Below, piece by piece: positions 14,228 through 14,744 of a stretch of 14,744 bases of DNA. The notes below the pieces were generated by a model. That model had not been told where the DNA came from and searched no databases. It was given only the letters and a program-made list of their open reading frames with translations. The stretch spans positions 1 through 14,744 of the forward strand of contig DBVX01000088.1 in NCBI GenBank assembly GCA_002308815.1, written 5' to 3'. This DNA comes from Bacteroidales bacterium UBA1253. Lineage in GTDB: Bacteria; Bacteroidota; Bacteroidia; Bacteroidales; Paludibacteraceae. Made by a program: the position numbers and the translations under genes. The first letter of the stretch is position 1; each line of letters begins with the position of its first letter.

Positions 14228-14744
14228 ATGCACCGCCTGACGTTACCGCTTCTTGCACTGTTTTTCTGCTGTCTGACCGCATCCGCTGTTTCCCGCGCCG
14301 TCATCATTGGTATAGGCGATTATCCTGCCGAACGCGGATGGCACAAGATCAACGGCGATAAGGACGTGCCGCTCGTCACTGACCTGCTTCTGCGTAACGG
14401 TTTTGACAGGCAGCATATCGTGACTCTCGTCAATGAGCAGGCGACCAAGGCAAATATAATGCGCACTTTCCACAATCTGGCCAAAAATGCCGGGCAGGGG
14501 GATGTCATCTATATCCATTTCTCCGGACACGGACAGCGTATCACCGACCTCAATGGCGATGAGAAAGGACAGGACAAAGGATGGGACGAAGCATGGATTC
14601 CTTATGATGCCAACAAGGATTATCAGCAGGATGTCTATTGGGGACAGAACCATCTCATCGATGATGAACTGAACAGTTATCTCTCCCGCTTGCGCCGTAA
14701 AGTGGGAAAGGAAGGTCGGATAGTGGTCGTGGCGGATGCCTGCC
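14228..14744 (+). CDS. Secreted caspase-like (peptidase C14) protease, 5' part, cut by window edge
   Basis: From ATG 14228 the frame is open to the window end (172 complete codons). Residues 1-20 (MHRLTLPLLALFFCCLTASA) are a signal peptide, so the enzyme is exported. The mature part starts with a caspase fold: RAVIIGIGDYP (23-33), then INGDKDVPLVTDLLLRNGFD, and the catalytic histidine H101 in DVIYIHFSGHGQ. The window stops one base after the codon of Cys172 in RIVVVADAC, exactly the expected catalytic cysteine. Both residues of the His-Cys pair are thus present. Prokaryotic caspase-like proteases of this kind usually cut after basic residues (metacaspase or orthocaspase type); the pocket cannot be judged here. 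It lies 11 bases after the DigH-like gene, in the same string as ompH and pheS. C-terminal domains, if any, lie outside the window. Whether it has a regulatory or degradative role is unknown. Confidence 0.93.
   Translation, partial: MHRLTLPLLALFFCCLTASAVSRAVIIGIGDYPAERGWHKINGDKDVPLVTDLLLRNGFDRQHIVTLVNEQATKANIMRTFHNLAKNAGQGDVIYIHFSGHGQRITDLNGDEKGQDKGWDEAWIPYDANKDYQQDVYWGQNHLIDDELNSYLSRLRRKVGKEGRIVVVADAC

Overview
The window looks like a chromosomal segment of a Bacteroidales bacterium. Several start regions carry the Bacteroidetes -7 promoter element TAnnTTTG, twice with a TTTG 20 bases upstream. Leaders are AT-rich without clear Shine-Dalgarno sequences. The gene families are also typical of the order: methylmalonyl-CoA mutase small subunit, secreted Dcp, DUF2490, OmpH and a Wzi-like outer-membrane protein. 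A Prevotellaceae-like relative is possible from the short C-terminal tail of the secreted nuclease, but I cannot fix the genus. No plasmid, phage, insertion sequence, tRNA, rRNA or CRISPR feature was seen, and no stretch over 300 bases lacks a gene.

Region 1 (1-4306, minus strand) holds the 5' part of the methylmalonyl-CoA mutase small-subunit gene (cut by the window edge), a secreted endonuclease I family nuclease, and a secreted M3 peptidyl-dipeptidase (Dcp). The nuclease and Dcp each have their own recognisable -7 element.

Region 2 (about 4499-8977, plus strand) is a tight five-gene operon behind a TATCTTTG promoter. It encodes a small secreted repeat protein, a VTC-domain protein (polyphosphate polymerase family, triphosphate-tunnel fold), a DUF4956 membrane protein, a DUF2490 predicted outer-membrane barrel, and a lipoprotein with a Cthe_2159-like carbohydrate-binding beta-helix ending in a Gly/Pro tail. 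The genes overlap or lie 2-18 bases apart, so they probably act together. A cytoplasmic nucleotide/polyphosphate-handling enzyme, an inner-membrane partner, an outer-membrane partner and a surface lipoprotein would span the whole envelope. This is the best candidate for an under-described system here; its biochemical role is not known from the sequence.

Region 3 (about 9102-14744, plus strand) starts at a second clear promoter and reads through a 70-residue membrane protein, an OmpH/Skp-like protein, a Wzi-family outer-membrane protein, phenylalanyl-tRNA synthetase alpha chain (pheS), a DigH/GHL10-type secreted glycoside hydrolase, and the first 172 residues of a secreted caspase-like (C14) protease. 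The window ends one base after what should be the catalytic cysteine codon. Apart from pheS these are all envelope genes, so a housekeeping tRNA synthetase sits inside an envelope-biogenesis gene string.
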